A DNA stretch of 64,000 bases. Origin: Erysipelotrichales bacterium. Lineage in GTDB: Bacteria > Bacillota_I > Bacilli_A > Erysipelotrichales > Erysipelotrichaceae. The stretch spans positions 310,001 through 374,000 of the forward strand of contig CAJTFG010000002.1 in NCBI GenBank assembly GCA_910575705.1, in the 5' to 3' direction. Position 1 is the first letter of the stretch. Every line of letters starts with the position of its first letter. Of this stretch, positions 45,502 through 54,381 are shown piece by piece. The notes beneath the pieces are model-generated. The model worked only from the letters and a program-made list of their open reading frames with translations. It was not told the origin of the DNA and did no database searches. The translations under genes were made by a program, and so were the position numbers.

Positions 45502-45581
45502 CTATGTTGATTTCTGGTTACTCCCTTGTAAGCGGGATTCATGAAATTCAATATTGATGAAAAGGATGGAGGGCATGCTAT

Positions 45582-46370
45582 ATGGAACAATATCAATTGA
45601 AAGATTCACCTATCGCATATCATATAAACAGTAAAGACCATAGCGAATGGATATTGTTTCTTCACGCGGCTTTTGTGGATCACAGAATGTTTCAAAAGCA
45701 ATATGACGCTTGGAAAGATGTGTATAATTTATTGGCTGTCGATATCATCGGTCATGGTGCATCTATAAAAACGCGCAAAGGTGACAGCATAATCGATATG
45801 GCGCTTTGGATCCATCAGATACTGGTACAAGAAAACATAAGTAAGGTTCACATCGTCGGTGTTTCTTTGGGAGCGGTTGTCGCACAAGATTTTGCGAACC
45901 GCTATCCGCAGGAGGTCGCATCCTTGGCATGCTTTGGAGCATATGATATCAATCATTTTGATGTCTGTGCGCAAAAAGAAAACGGCGCAGCACAGATGCG
46001 GATGATGCTAAAGGGAATGCTTTCCATAAAGTGGTTTGCTAAAGACAACATGAAAATATCCGCATATTCTCCACAGGCACAGCAGGAGTTTTATGAGATG
46101 AATACCAGGTTCTTGAAACGATCTTTTCGCTACCTTGCCGGTATGAATAAGATGATTAACACATATGAGAGTCAAGAGCGGAAATATCCTCTGCTGATCG
46201 GCTGCGGAGAGTTTGATATCCCTCTGGAACAGGAAATGGTCAAGCAGTGGAAAAACAGAGAACCGGCCAGTCAAGCCGTTATCTTCAAAGATGCGGGGCA
46301 TTGTGTGAACATGGATGTTCCCGAAGAATTTCATAAAGTGATGGAAAACTTCTGGAAAGGGCGTGGCTAA
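45582..46370 (+). CDS. Alpha/beta hydrolase
   Basis: A 262-residue alpha/beta-hydrolase fold protein with the oxyanion region LFLHAAFVDHRMF, the nucleophile elbow VGVSLGAVVAQ (Ser about 96), an acid residue in GCGEFDIPLE and histidine in DAGHCVNMDVPEEF. The substrate is unknown. GATGGAGG precedes the start. Confidence 0.87.
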   Translation: MEQYQLKDSPIAYHINSKDHSEWILFLHAAFVDHRMFQKQYDAWKDVYNLLAVDIIGHGASIKTRKGDSIIDMALWIHQILVQENISKVHIVGVSLGAVVAQDFANRYPQEVASLACFGAYDINHFDVCAQKENGAAQMRMMLKGMLSIKWFAKDNMKISAYSPQAQQEFYEMNTRFLKRSFRYLAGMNKMINTYESQERKYPLLIGCGEFDIPLEQEMVKQWKNREPASQAVIFKDAGHCVNMDVPEEFHKVMENFWKGRG

Positions 46371-46378
46371 GCAATCGT

Positions 46379-46437
46379 AAAAAAAGATGAAGACATCATT
46401 TCAAAACGGATGTGTCCTCATCTTCTTTTTTCCATAA
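46379..46437. terminator. Convergent terminator between hydrolase and ttcA-like gene
   Basis: AAGATGA-AGACATC pairs with GATGTGTC-CTCATCTT and has A and T runs at its ends. It overlaps the last codons of the minus-strand gene. Confidence 0.65.
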
Positions 46438-47148
46438 ATCGATCTGTTTTTCATTAGATAACATATAGAGAAAGTTATGCTTTGCCATCGGGTAGCGGTC
46501 ATATAAGCGTTTTAAAAGCTCTTTCATCTCCTGACGTTCCGTATAACCGTCATTAGGACAAGTGCTTTTTACATAAGGGATATCATTTAGGAGCTGTGCG
46601 TTTAAAATATCGTGTTCATATGCGTAGATCAGTGGTCGTATAAACATCATCTGCGTATTTGTCAAAAACATTTTCGGCCGAAAGGTCGCGATCTTACCGC
46701 CGTGTATCATATTCATCAGTAACGTTTCTACCGCATCATCACTATGGTGTCCGAAAGCGACTTTGTTACAGCCCAAGCTCTTTGCCGCTTCGATGACGGT
46801 AGCCTTTTTGAATTTGGAACACAGACTGCATTTTAAGCGGCCGTTTTTATCGGTATTACGCTTCAATATCTCATATACCTGAGAAGGAAAGATGTGAAAT
46901 TCTATGTTGTGCGCATCGCAAAACGAAATAACTTCATGAAAATCCATATCCGGAAAACCGAGGGATACATGAACTCCTTTTACCGTGAAATTTTTTCCTT
47001 TAAACCTCGAATACATCGCTAATGCGGTTAAGAGGACCATGGAGTCTTTTCCTCCGGATACGCCTACCGCTATGACATCACCGTCCTGTATCATCTGATA
47101 GTCTCTGTCCGCTCTTCGTATCACACGTAAAATCTTTTTTAAATCCAT
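46396..47148 (-). CDS. TtcA-like tRNA 2-thiolation enzyme
   Basis: A 250-residue PP-loop ATPase: AVGVSGGKDSMVLL, then the CSLCSKFKK cysteine pair and FGHHSDDAVETLLMNMIHGG, with a further Cys near STCPNDGYTERQEMK. These are the signatures of the TtcA/TtuA group, which thiolates tRNA bases using an iron-sulfur cluster. The exact tRNA position (C32 or other) is not decided by the sequence. The start at 47148 has only a weak site (AGGGAGC). Confidence 0.87.
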   Translation of the reverse strand: MDLKKILRVIRRADRDYQMIQDGDVIAVGVSGGKDSMVLLTALAMYSRFKGKNFTVKGVHVSLGFPDMDFHEVISFCDAHNIEFHIFPSQVYEILKRNTDKNGRLKCSLCSKFKKATVIEAAKSLGCNKVAFGHHSDDAVETLLMNMIHGGKIATFRPKMFLTNTQMMFIRPLIYAYEHDILNAQLLNDIPYVKSTCPNDGYTERQEMKELLKRLYDRYPMAKHNFLYMLSNEKQIDLWKKEDEDTSVLK

Positions 47149-47254
47149 CGTATGCAGCTCCCTTGCGATTTGATAATTATATCATATTTTGGTAAAAAGC
47201 AAAGATATGATAGGGCATTTGCTGAAATATGTTATAATAATAAACGGTGATGAC

Positions 47255-48085
47255 ATGGATGGAATTCTATTGATCGACAAGCCGGCGAAAATGACATCAC
47301 ACGATGTCGTTGCCCGCCTGCGCAGCATGCTGCATATAAAAAAAATCGGACATAGCGGAACGCTCGATCCGGACGCAAGAGGTGTTCTTCTTGTTTTGGT
47401 TGGAAAAGCTACCAAAATTCTTCCGTACCTGGAAGATACGGATAAAGAATACATTGCCGAGATGGAACTGGGAAAGCGGACATTGAGCGATGATGTTTTC
47501 GGCGAAGTGTTGGAAACAAAAGAGATCCTTCCCATACACGATCTGTCCGCATTGGCTTCCTCTTTTGTAGGGAAACAGAAGCAGCTGCCGCCGATGATCT
47601 CCAGTGTTCGTGTCAACGGACGAAAGCTCTATGAATATGCACGAAAAAACGAAACGGTCGATCGACCGTTAAGAGATATCGAAATATACGAAATAGAAGT
47701 ATTGGATGAGGCGAAGATGCAATTTCGTGTTTTTTGCAGCAGTGGTACCTATATACGATCATTGTGCCGCGATATCGCTGAGAAAAGCGGCAACCTCGGC
47801 TGTATGACTTCTTTGATTAGAACGAAAGTCGGAAGATTTTCTCTTGCTGACTGTGTCACATTGGACGATGTCGCACAAGGACACTGTCCGATCCATACGA
47901 TCAATGAGGCGTTACAGGGATATCCAACAATAGAATATTCTCCGATTGATGATATCTATCATGGGAAGACCATCTGCATTCCGCATTCGGCTGATATGCT
48001 GGCGATTACCCATGAAGGTGTGATTATTGCGATGTATAAACGAAATCACGGCAGCTGGTTTTCCTGTGCCCGTGGTTTATGGTAA
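47255..48085 (+). CDS. truB: tRNA pseudouridine(55) synthase
   Basis: TruB makes pseudouridine 55 in the T loop. The 276-residue enzyme has MDGILLIDKPAKMTSHDVVA, the catalytic aspartate in GHSGTLDPDARGVLLV, YIAEMELGKRTLSDD and a PUA-like C-terminus. The ATG at 47255 is chosen over upstream frame-open starts by homology and GGTGATGAC. A TGTTATAAT extended -10 lies at 47230-47238. The order truB-ribF is the usual one. Confidence 0.94.
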   Translation: MDGILLIDKPAKMTSHDVVARLRSMLHIKKIGHSGTLDPDARGVLLVLVGKATKILPYLEDTDKEYIAEMELGKRTLSDDVFGEVLETKEILPIHDLSALASSFVGKQKQLPPMISSVRVNGRKLYEYARKNETVDRPLRDIEIYEIEVLDEAKMQFRVFCSSGTYIRSLCRDIAEKSGNLGCMTSLIRTKVGRFSLADCVTLDDVAQGHCPIHTINEALQGYPTIEYSPIDDIYHGKTICIPHSADMLAITHEGVIIAMYKRNHGSWFSCARGLW

Positions 48086-48096
48086 AGGTGATAACA

Positions 48097-49029
48097 ATGA
48101 AAATACTGTATGTCAATATGTATGAACCGATTGATATAAATTGTGAAATAACAGCATGTATCGGTTATTTTGATGGCCTTCATAAGGGACATCAGGCACT
48201 GATTCACAAAGTTCTGGAACTATCCAAACGCGATGGTACGATCCCGGCATTGATCAGCTTTGAGCCAGATCCATGGACGGTCTTACGCAACATCGATCAT
48301 CCGCCTCACATCATGGCATTGGAAGACCGCTGTGCAGTTATAGAAGAAATGGGAATCCAGCTCTGTATTATCTTGCAATTCGATAAAACGATGGCCGATT
48401 TACAGGTGGAAGAATTCCATCATCGTATTTTGCATGCCCTTCATGTGAAAACGCTTATCTGTGGCTATGATTTTCATTATGGGATACGGGGAAGCGGTTC
48501 AGTGAAAACACTGCGTGAACAATCGCAATTTCAGATAGAAGTCATCGAACAGATTTGCGACAGCAATCAAAAAATCAGTTCTACGCGAATTGAGGAACTG
48601 ATCCGCGACGGTGATATGGAGAAAGTCGAAGAACTGCTGACAAGGCCATTTGGAATTCGCGGAACGATCATCAAAGGAAACCAGATAGGGAGAACGTATG
48701 GATTTCCGACTGCGAATCTGCGGATGCTTCATGCTTATGTATGTCCTAAACGAGGTGTCTACATCGGATCCGTTTTATGGAAGGATGTTGTATATCCTGC
48801 TATTATCAATGTCGGTTATAATCCTACATTCAATTATCAGGAGCGTATATCCATAGAAGCGCATATCCTTGATTTTCATGAAGATTTATATGGGGAGAAC
48901 TGCTGTTTCTATTTTTATAAGTACATACGCGATGAAAGAAAGCTTCCATCCAAACGGGATCTGATCGATCAGCTGGCTCGCGATCTGCAGACGGCGAAAA
49001 CTTATTTTAAAGAAAAGAGGAGCATCTGA
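48097..49029 (+). CDS. ribF: Bifunctional riboflavin kinase/FAD synthetase
   Basis: RibF phosphorylates riboflavin to FMN and adenylates it to FAD. The 310-residue protein has the N-terminal adenylyltransferase (TACIGYFDGLHKGHQALI, ISSTRIEELIRDGD) and the C-terminal kinase (GRTYGFPTANLRM, YNPTFNYQERISIEAHIL). The ATG at 48097 follows AAAGGTGAT; the earlier ATG at 48079 lies within the end of truB without a good site. It overlaps the next gene by one base. Confidence 0.93.
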   Translation: MKILYVNMYEPIDINCEITACIGYFDGLHKGHQALIHKVLELSKRDGTIPALISFEPDPWTVLRNIDHPPHIMALEDRCAVIEEMGIQLCIILQFDKTMADLQVEEFHHRILHALHVKTLICGYDFHYGIRGSGSVKTLREQSQFQIEVIEQICDSNQKISSTRIEELIRDGDMEKVEELLTRPFGIRGTIIKGNQIGRTYGFPTANLRMLHAYVCPKRGVYIGSVLWKDVVYPAIINVGYNPTFNYQERISIEAHILDFHEDLYGENCCFYFYKYIRDERKLPSKRDLIDQLARDLQTAKTYFKEKRSI

Positions 49030-50399
49030 TGCGTTTAAAAGTATTTGATACCATTGATAACACATTAAAATTGCTGGAAGACAACAATGAGCGATATCAT
49101 CTCATTGAGCGGGAGATCAAACGATATCTGCATGAATTGTTTTATGATCATCAGGATATCATCATTGATATCAACTCTCGTGTAAAAAGCAGTTCCAGTC
49201 TGCGGGAAAAGATCATCCGCAATCGGTTTTACATCGATATGGAAGATGCACAGGAGATTTTGGATCGTCTTAGCGATCTGATCGGCTGTATCATCGAATG
49301 CCGCTTTATAGAGGATGAATACAAGGTTCTGCAATTTTTGCGTGATAAATTGGATCGCCAGCTGGAAGATGGGTATTCCTATTGCGACAGCAATCCGAAT
49401 ATATGTATTGAATGCACTTCACAGCAGCCGCAAATTCAAAAAAACGGCTTTGCCATTTACCGGCTAGACGGCTATTATCTGGATCATGGCAGCAAGGTGA
49501 ATTTTGAACTGCAGATCAAGGCACTGGTACATTCCTTTTGGGGAGAGATCGAGCATAAACTCGTTTATAAGAACACGAACTACTATGTATATGATGATTT
49601 TATGAAAGAACTTTTGGCCAGTATCAAAGCAAATCTGACCATTATGGATCGACAGTTGAATATCGTATACAATCAGATGCAAGATATGTCCATGAATGAT
49701 TCCGCCATTACGGAAAGCAGTTTTGAAAAGGTGATTTCAAAATCGATCAATGATCTGTTTACGATGAAGATGAATGAATCCATCGGTTTTACCCTTAATA
49801 TCAAAAGCACGAGTACGATCCTCGGTCATTATATCTTTATCAAAGATATTCGTTACGATACCGGTAACAATGACCGCATATCATCGCTTTTTCGAACATT
49901 CAAAAAGTTAAATGGCATCCATATGGATTTTGAGCATGAACTCATCGTCGATGGGGAATTTCATTCCTCCGATATCTTCATTCACACCTTGGGCCGATAT
50001 CTGCTATCGGTCATCAATACGGATTATGACTGGTTCGTCTTCTTTAATATTTTATTTGCGATTGAACCTGGCAACAATATGGAAGATTTCTTCTTGTTCA
50101 TGCAGGTGATCGAAAATTATATGATCGATAACTACTGGCTGAATACATCTTTTATAAAGCTTCCTATGCAGGACAGCGAACAAATACACCGTGATCTTTC
50201 TTTGTTTCTTGCTCAGTCACTAGCGGCGATCGGAACGATCAAGATCATTCATGATGATAAGATGATCGCCATTAACAAAGCCTTTGTATGCTTTGTAGAG
50301 GAACTGGAAAAAAGAGTTATATCGTATGATGATTTCTGTCATTATAAGGAAGCTTATTATGAAGACTGGTGCTCTCACTTGGAAGTTATATTTAAATAG
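49029..50399 (+). CDS. RelA/SpoT-type alarmone synthetase domain protein, possibly degenerate
   Basis: A 456-residue protein. Its first 200 residues match the (p)ppGpp synthetase fold of small alarmone synthetases: INSRVKSSSSLREKIIR, LSDLIGCIIECRF and NFELQIKALVHSFWGEIEHK followed by LVYKN. The canonical GYRSIH-type stretch is replaced by KNGFAIYRLDGYY, and ELQIRT by ELQIKA, so activity is uncertain. The helical C-terminal 250 residues (TLGRYLLSVINTDYDWFVFF) are unfamiliar and may sense or inhibit. It directly follows ribF, and a full Rel is at 10.5 kb. Confidence 0.78.
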   Translation: MRLKVFDTIDNTLKLLEDNNERYHLIEREIKRYLHELFYDHQDIIIDINSRVKSSSSLREKIIRNRFYIDMEDAQEILDRLSDLIGCIIECRFIEDEYKVLQFLRDKLDRQLEDGYSYCDSNPNICIECTSQQPQIQKNGFAIYRLDGYYLDHGSKVNFELQIKALVHSFWGEIEHKLVYKNTNYYVYDDFMKELLASIKANLTIMDRQLNIVYNQMQDMSMNDSAITESSFEKVISKSINDLFTMKMNESIGFTLNIKSTSTILGHYIFIKDIRYDTGNNDRISSLFRTFKKLNGIHMDFEHELIVDGEFHSSDIFIHTLGRYLLSVINTDYDWFVFFNILFAIEPGNNMEDFFLFMQVIENYMIDNYWLNTSFIKLPMQDSEQIHRDLSLFLAQSLAAIGTIKIIHDDKMIAINKAFVCFVEELEKRVISYDDFCHYKEAYYEDWCSHLEVIFK

Positions 50400-50408
50400 C
50401 ATAATGCC

Positions 50409-50443
50409 TCCTCCTTGCGCATAGGTTAAAGTAGCAAGGAGGA
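50409..50443 (+). promoter_or_regulatory. Hairpin that buries the Shine-Dalgarno of the SpoIIIAH-like gene
   Basis: TCCTCCTTGC (50409-50418) pairs perfectly with GCAAGGAGGA (50434-50443) across a 15-base loop. The 3' arm contains the AAGGAGG ribosome site for the ATG at 50451. The 5' arm begins 10 bases after the upstream stop codon, so a terminating ribosome could open it. A short T run follows (ATTTTT), so attenuation is an alternative. Confidence 0.65.
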
Positions 50444-50450
50444 CATTTTT

Positions 50451-50927
50451 ATGAATAAGCAGGCTCTCGCTTTTTTGACATTGTTTTCATTAATACTTAT
50501 GCTGTCCGTTTATTATGTAACGCTTCCCATGGATACAGCTTCTGTAATGGGTGAAAATACAAATGCGGAAGAATCACAGGCGGACAACCCATCACAGCGT
50601 ACATCACTTCAGGAAGAAGCAGGCAAGAAAAAGGACGATGAGATCACCAAAAACAGCAATACCGTATCATCTCCGGATGCCAGCGATGCGGACAAGCAAA
50701 AGGCTCTTGAAACCATCGATGAATTAAAAAACGATAAGGCGATGCAAGAGGAAGTCGCGGCTCTTTTGAATGATAACGGGTATATGGCGGCCGTGGAGAT
50801 CATGGACGGAACATGTATCATAACGGTATTTGAGCAAGAGGATTCTGCACAGACCGCAAAGAAGATCATGAATTTGGCACAAAGCAAAGTACAGCAGCAG
50901 TATCTTGTCGAAGTCGCTTTTAAATGA
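50451..50927 (+). CDS. SpoIIIAH-like protein
   Basis: A 158-residue protein with one N-terminal membrane segment (ALAFLTLFSLILMLSVYYVTL), a charged low-complexity stretch (about 35-75) and a C-terminal SpoIIIAH/YscJ-like ring domain (KALETIDELKNDKAMQEEVA, GYMAAVEIMDGTCIITVFEQ). SpoIIIAH forms the mother-cell ring of the feeding tube in spore formers. The rest of the spoIIIA operon is not upstream here; ribF and an alarmone-type gene occupy that place. Confidence 0.82.
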   Translation: MNKQALAFLTLFSLILMLSVYYVTLPMDTASVMGENTNAEESQADNPSQRTSLQEEAGKKKDDEITKNSNTVSSPDASDADKQKALETIDELKNDKAMQEEVAALLNDNGYMAAVEIMDGTCIITVFEQEDSAQTAKKIMNLAQSKVQQQYLVEVAFK

Positions 50928-50980
50928 TTGCAATATGGCAGACGCTTCTGTTATAATACCATCATAGAAGGTGATAAGAA

Positions 50981-51307
50981 ATGGCACAAGAATACGTATC
51001 GGTAAATCAAAGCTCACAATTGGGCATTACAGCATTAAGCAAATCGGTATTTCAGACGATCGCTGTCATCGCTGTCGAGGAAGAGGAAGCGGTCATGATA
51101 GCAGGATCTACTGCATTTAAGGGTGCGGTGTCTTGTAAGGTGCAAGGTGACCAAATGATCTTGACGTTGGATGTGAAAGTAAATTATAACGCAAACGTGA
51201 ATGACGTATGCGCAAAGCTACAGAAGCGGCTTTATGAAGCTACCGAGCATATGACGGGATATGCTCCGGATGTCATCGATATCCGGGTAGTCGGTTTCTT
51301 TTTCTAA
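50981..51307 (+). CDS. Asp23/Gls24 family protein
   Basis: A 108-residue protein of the alkaline-shock/Asp23 group: AQEYVSVNQSSQLGITALSK, then VKVNYNANVNDVCAKLQKRL and the terminal VIDIRVVGFFF. It normally lies between spoIIIA/acc genes and nusB, as here. It has its own extended -10 TGTTATAAT just upstream (near 50950) and a terminator after it. Confidence 0.85.
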   Translation: MAQEYVSVNQSSQLGITALSKSVFQTIAVIAVEEEEAVMIAGSTAFKGAVSCKVQGDQMILTLDVKVNYNANVNDVCAKLQKRLYEATEHMTGYAPDVIDIRVVGFFF

Positions 51308-51333
51308 GAAAGAGCAGAGATGCTCTTTTTTTG
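51308..51333 (+). terminator. Terminator after asp23-like gene
   Basis: AAGAGCA / TGCTCTT with a GAGA loop and T run. Confidence 0.8.
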
Positions 51334-51456
51334 TAAAACCCTTTCCATAAAGGGATTCTTGTATGAGAATACCATATTTTGAGAATATGTATTTTATGAA
51401 AAAATATGGCAATAAAAGGGAAGTTTGATATAATGGAAGCAAAGTGAGGGATTGTG

Positions 51457-52365
51457 ATGGCGATATCTATGAAAGATTATCTGGTAATTGGCGTATCATC
51501 TAGGGCATTGTTTGATTTGAATGATGAAAATGAGATCTATGAGCAGCAGGGTTTGGATGCTTACAGTACCTACCAGATTGCACATGAAAACGATATTCTG
51601 CGACCGGGAAGCGGCTTTGCTTTGGTCAAAGCGCTGCTGAACCTCAATGAGATCGCGCAAGAGCGCATGGTAGAAGTCATCATCATGTCACATAACAGCG
51701 CGGATACGTCATTGCGTATTTTTAATTCTATTTCCTACTACGGATTAGATATTTCCCGAGCTGCTTTAGGCGGCGGTGCCAGTATCTCCCCGTATTTAGA
51801 AGCTTTCGGCGTCGATCTTTTTCTGTCGGCGGATGAAGAAGATGTGCAAGAAGCCATTGATTCCGGAGTTGCTGCCGGACAGATTTATACGAACATCGTT
51901 CACGATTGTGACAGCGCATCGGAAATCAAACAGATCCGTATCGCTTTTGACGGAGACGCTGTTTTATTCTCCGATGAGTCAGAGCAGATTTTTCAAACAC
52001 AGGGCTTAGATGCCTTTGTGGAAAACGAACGTAAAAACGCTAACAAGGAATTGCCGGAAGGGCCGTTTGCGAAATTTTTAAAAACGATATCCGCACTCCA
52101 GTCCCGCTTTACCACATCGGTATCACCGATCCGCACCGCTTTGGTAACAGCCCGCAATGCACCGGCACACGAACGAGTCATCCGGACGCTGCGAGCATGG
52201 AATGTACGTATCGATGAAGCCTTTTTCTTAGGTGGCATGAGCAAGCGCGATGTATTGAAAGCATTTGCTCCGCATATCTTTTTTGATGATCAGGCGGTTC
52301 ATGCCGATCCGGCCAGTCAAGTCGTTCCGAGTGCGAAAGTACCATATAAAAGAAAAGGATCATAA
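51457..52365 (+). CDS. Cytosolic 5'-nucleotidase (NT5C1-like)
   Basis: A roughly 302-residue protein of the 5-nucleotidase family: VIGVSSRALFDLNDENEIYE, VEVIIMSHNSADTSLRIFNS, IAFDGDAVLFSDESEQIF and GMSKRDVLKAFAPHIFFDDQ. These are HAD-like motifs with catalytic aspartates. It dephosphorylates nucleoside monophosphates, probably AMP or IMP. The ATG at 51457, six bases after GAGGG, is preferred to the adjacent GTG. Its presence between asp23 and nusB is unusual. Confidence 0.85.
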   Translation: MAISMKDYLVIGVSSRALFDLNDENEIYEQQGLDAYSTYQIAHENDILRPGSGFALVKALLNLNEIAQERMVEVIIMSHNSADTSLRIFNSISYYGLDISRAALGGGASISPYLEAFGVDLFLSADEEDVQEAIDSGVAAGQIYTNIVHDCDSASEIKQIRIAFDGDAVLFSDESEQIFQTQGLDAFVENERKNANKELPEGPFAKFLKTISALQSRFTTSVSPIRTALVTARNAPAHERVIRTLRAWNVRIDEAFFLGGMSKRDVLKAFAPHIFFDDQAVHADPASQVVPSAKVPYKRKGS

Positions 52366-52368
52366 GAC

Positions 52369-52397
52369 TTCTTAAAGAGAAGCCTTTTCTTTTGAAA
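52369..52397 (+). terminator. Probable terminator after 5'-nucleotidase
   Basis: GACTTCT pairs with AGAAGCC (one mismatch) around TAAAG, followed by TTTTCTTTT. Confidence 0.5.
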
Positions 52398-52466
52398 TCA
52401 ATAGGAAAAGCGTGTAATATTTATGGTTTTATGATAAAATATGCATATCTGAATGGAGGCGTTCAT

Positions 52467-52844
52467 ATGAATAGCAGGCACAAGCAAAGGGAAACTGCCA
52501 TGACTTGTCTTTATCAGTCTTTTTTATTGAATAAGGACATCAAACAGGCAGTGTATGATAACACGGAAACGAATGAGATCGACCCTTTTTTATATACGAT
52601 TACGATCGATGCCATGAAATATCGCGATGTTTACGTCGATAAGATAAGCGCTGTTCTTCGTGAAGACTGGGAGTTTTCTCGTTTGGGATATGTGGAGCAG
52701 GCTATTTTGTTGATGGCGTGCTGTGAGCTGGATCTGGAAACAGCGCCTAAGGCGATCGTCATTGATGAAGCTGTCACGCTCGCCAAAAAGTATTGTGATG
52801 AAGATTCCTATAAATTTGTAAACGGTATTTTGGACAGATTATGA
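52467..52844 (+). CDS. nusB: Transcription antitermination factor NusB
   Basis: NusB helps NusE/S10 assemble antitermination complexes on rRNA operons. The 125-residue helical protein starts MNSRHKQRETAMTCLYQSFL and has the conserved GYVEQAILLMACCELDLETA then PKAIVIDEAVTLAKKYC. The ATG at 52467 follows ATGGAGG. It overlaps xseA by four bases; folD, often between them, is absent. Confidence 0.92.
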   Translation: MNSRHKQRETAMTCLYQSFLLNKDIKQAVYDNTETNEIDPFLYTITIDAMKYRDVYVDKISAVLREDWEFSRLGYVEQAILLMACCELDLETAPKAIVIDEAVTLAKKYCDEDSYKFVNGILDRL

Positions 52845-54175
52845 ATAAATTGATGTACAGCGTTTCAACGCTGAACCGCTATATAAAGCAGTTATTAGAT
52901 AATGATCTCAATGTGAGCTCAATATTGGTAAAAGGAGAAGTTTCAAATTTTACCAATCATCGCAGTGGGCATTGGTATTTCAGTTTAAAAGATCGTCATG
53001 CGAAAATTGCCTGCGTTATGTTTGCTTCTTATGCATGTAAGAGCAAAATCCTTCTGAAGGAGGGCATGCAAGTCATCGTACACGCTTCTTTATCCATGTA
53101 TGAAGCGCAAGGTTCCTGCCAGTTATTCGTCACTCGTGTAGAGATGGACGGCATCGGAGATCTGTATATGGAATTGGAAGATATAAAAGAGCGTATGCGC
53201 AAAGAACATTATTTTTCCTTAGAACATAAAAAAGCGCTGCCCCCATATCCTATGCATATCGGCATCGTAACTGCCAAGGAAGGTGCTGCTATACAAGACA
53301 TGCTTTCTACGATTGCCAGAAGATGGCCGCTTGCCGATGTGGAAGTCTTTCCGACATCCGTACAGGGAGTTCAGGCATCTTCAGAGATCATAGATGCCTT
53401 AAAGCAGGCAGATGAAAAAGGCCTTGACGTCATACTTCTGGGACGAGGAGGAGGCTCCATCGAAGATCTATGGTGTTTTAATAATGAGGAACTGGCAAAG
53501 TGCATCTACCATATGAAAACACCGATCGTTACCGGGGTAGGTCATGAGACGGATACGACCTTAGTGGATTACGTAAGCGATATGAGAGCGCCGACGCCAA
53601 CGGCAGCAGCCGAGAGGATCACGCCCAATATAGAAGAGTGCAAAGAGCGGATACACCAATATCGTCTGAGCTTGCTTCGGGCAGCATCCATCTCTTTAAA
53701 GCAGCATCGTCACCGTCTGCATGAATATCAAACGCACCGCTATCTCATCGATCCGCTTTCTTATACACAGCATCAGCGAATGCTGCTGGCAATACATATA
53801 AAAGGATTGGATACGATCTATGAAAAAGTTCATCGTCATAAAAGTCGTTCTGCTATGCTGACACAAAGGCTTTCTTATGCGGCACAACAGCGGCTGAATG
53901 ATCATGTTCAGCATATGCAACATATGGAATATTCTCTTATAGACAATATAAAAAAACGGCTGCAGCAGGAAAAACAGCAGATGAAAGAGAACATCCTTTT
54001 GCTGGATGCTTTCTCTCCTTTAAAGATATTAGGCAGAGGCTACGCCATTGCCCGCAAAGATCATACGATCATTCACCATGTTCATGAGCTTTCTGCACAT
54101 GATCGAATAGAACTCCGCCTGCAGGACGGAGTCGTAGAAGCAACTGTGGAAGATGTGAAAGGAATGAAACAATGA
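52841..54175 (+). CDS. xseA: Exodeoxyribonuclease VII large subunit
   Basis: XseA with XseB cuts single-stranded DNA into oligonucleotides. The 444-residue protein has the N-terminal OB domain (ILVKGEVSNFTNHRSGHWYF), the catalytic core (IGIVTAKEGAAIQDMLSTIA, LLGRGGGSIEDLW, TGVGHETDTTLVDYVSDMRA, PTPTAAAE), a long coiled coil and the terminal GRGYAIARKDH. Overlaps both neighbours by four bases. Confidence 0.94.
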   Translation: MNKLMYSVSTLNRYIKQLLDNDLNVSSILVKGEVSNFTNHRSGHWYFSLKDRHAKIACVMFASYACKSKILLKEGMQVIVHASLSMYEAQGSCQLFVTRVEMDGIGDLYMELEDIKERMRKEHYFSLEHKKALPPYPMHIGIVTAKEGAAIQDMLSTIARRWPLADVEVFPTSVQGVQASSEIIDALKQADEKGLDVILLGRGGGSIEDLWCFNNEELAKCIYHMKTPIVTGVGHETDTTLVDYVSDMRAPTPTAAAERITPNIEECKERIHQYRLSLLRAASISLKQHRHRLHEYQTHRYLIDPLSYTQHQRMLLAIHIKGLDTIYEKVHRHKSRSAMLTQRLSYAAQQRLNDHVQHMQHMEYSLIDNIKKRLQQEKQQMKENILLLDAFSPLKILGRGYAIARKDHTIIHHVHELSAHDRIELRLQDGVVEATVEDVKGMKQ

Positions 54176-54381
54176 ATAAAAAAATACCGTTTGACGACGC
54201 TATGAAGCGCTTGGAAGAAATTGTTTCCGCTCTGGAAAAGAATGAAATACCGCTGGAAGAATCGATTGCACTGTTTGATGAGGGGCTTCGCCTTGCGAAA
54301 CAGTGCGACGATCAATTAACCGGATTTGAAAACAAAGTACAAAAGCTTCTAGATACATACCAACAGGGAGAAAAAGCATGA
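54172..54381 (+). CDS. xseB: Exodeoxyribonuclease VII small subunit
   Basis: A 69-residue helical hairpin with the family pattern FDDAMKRLEEIVSALEKNEI then PLEESIALFDEG. It overlaps xseA (ATGA) and ispA, so the three are translationally coupled. Confidence 0.93.
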   Translation: MNKKIPFDDAMKRLEEIVSALEKNEIPLEESIALFDEGLRLAKQCDDQLTGFENKVQKLLDTYQQGEKA

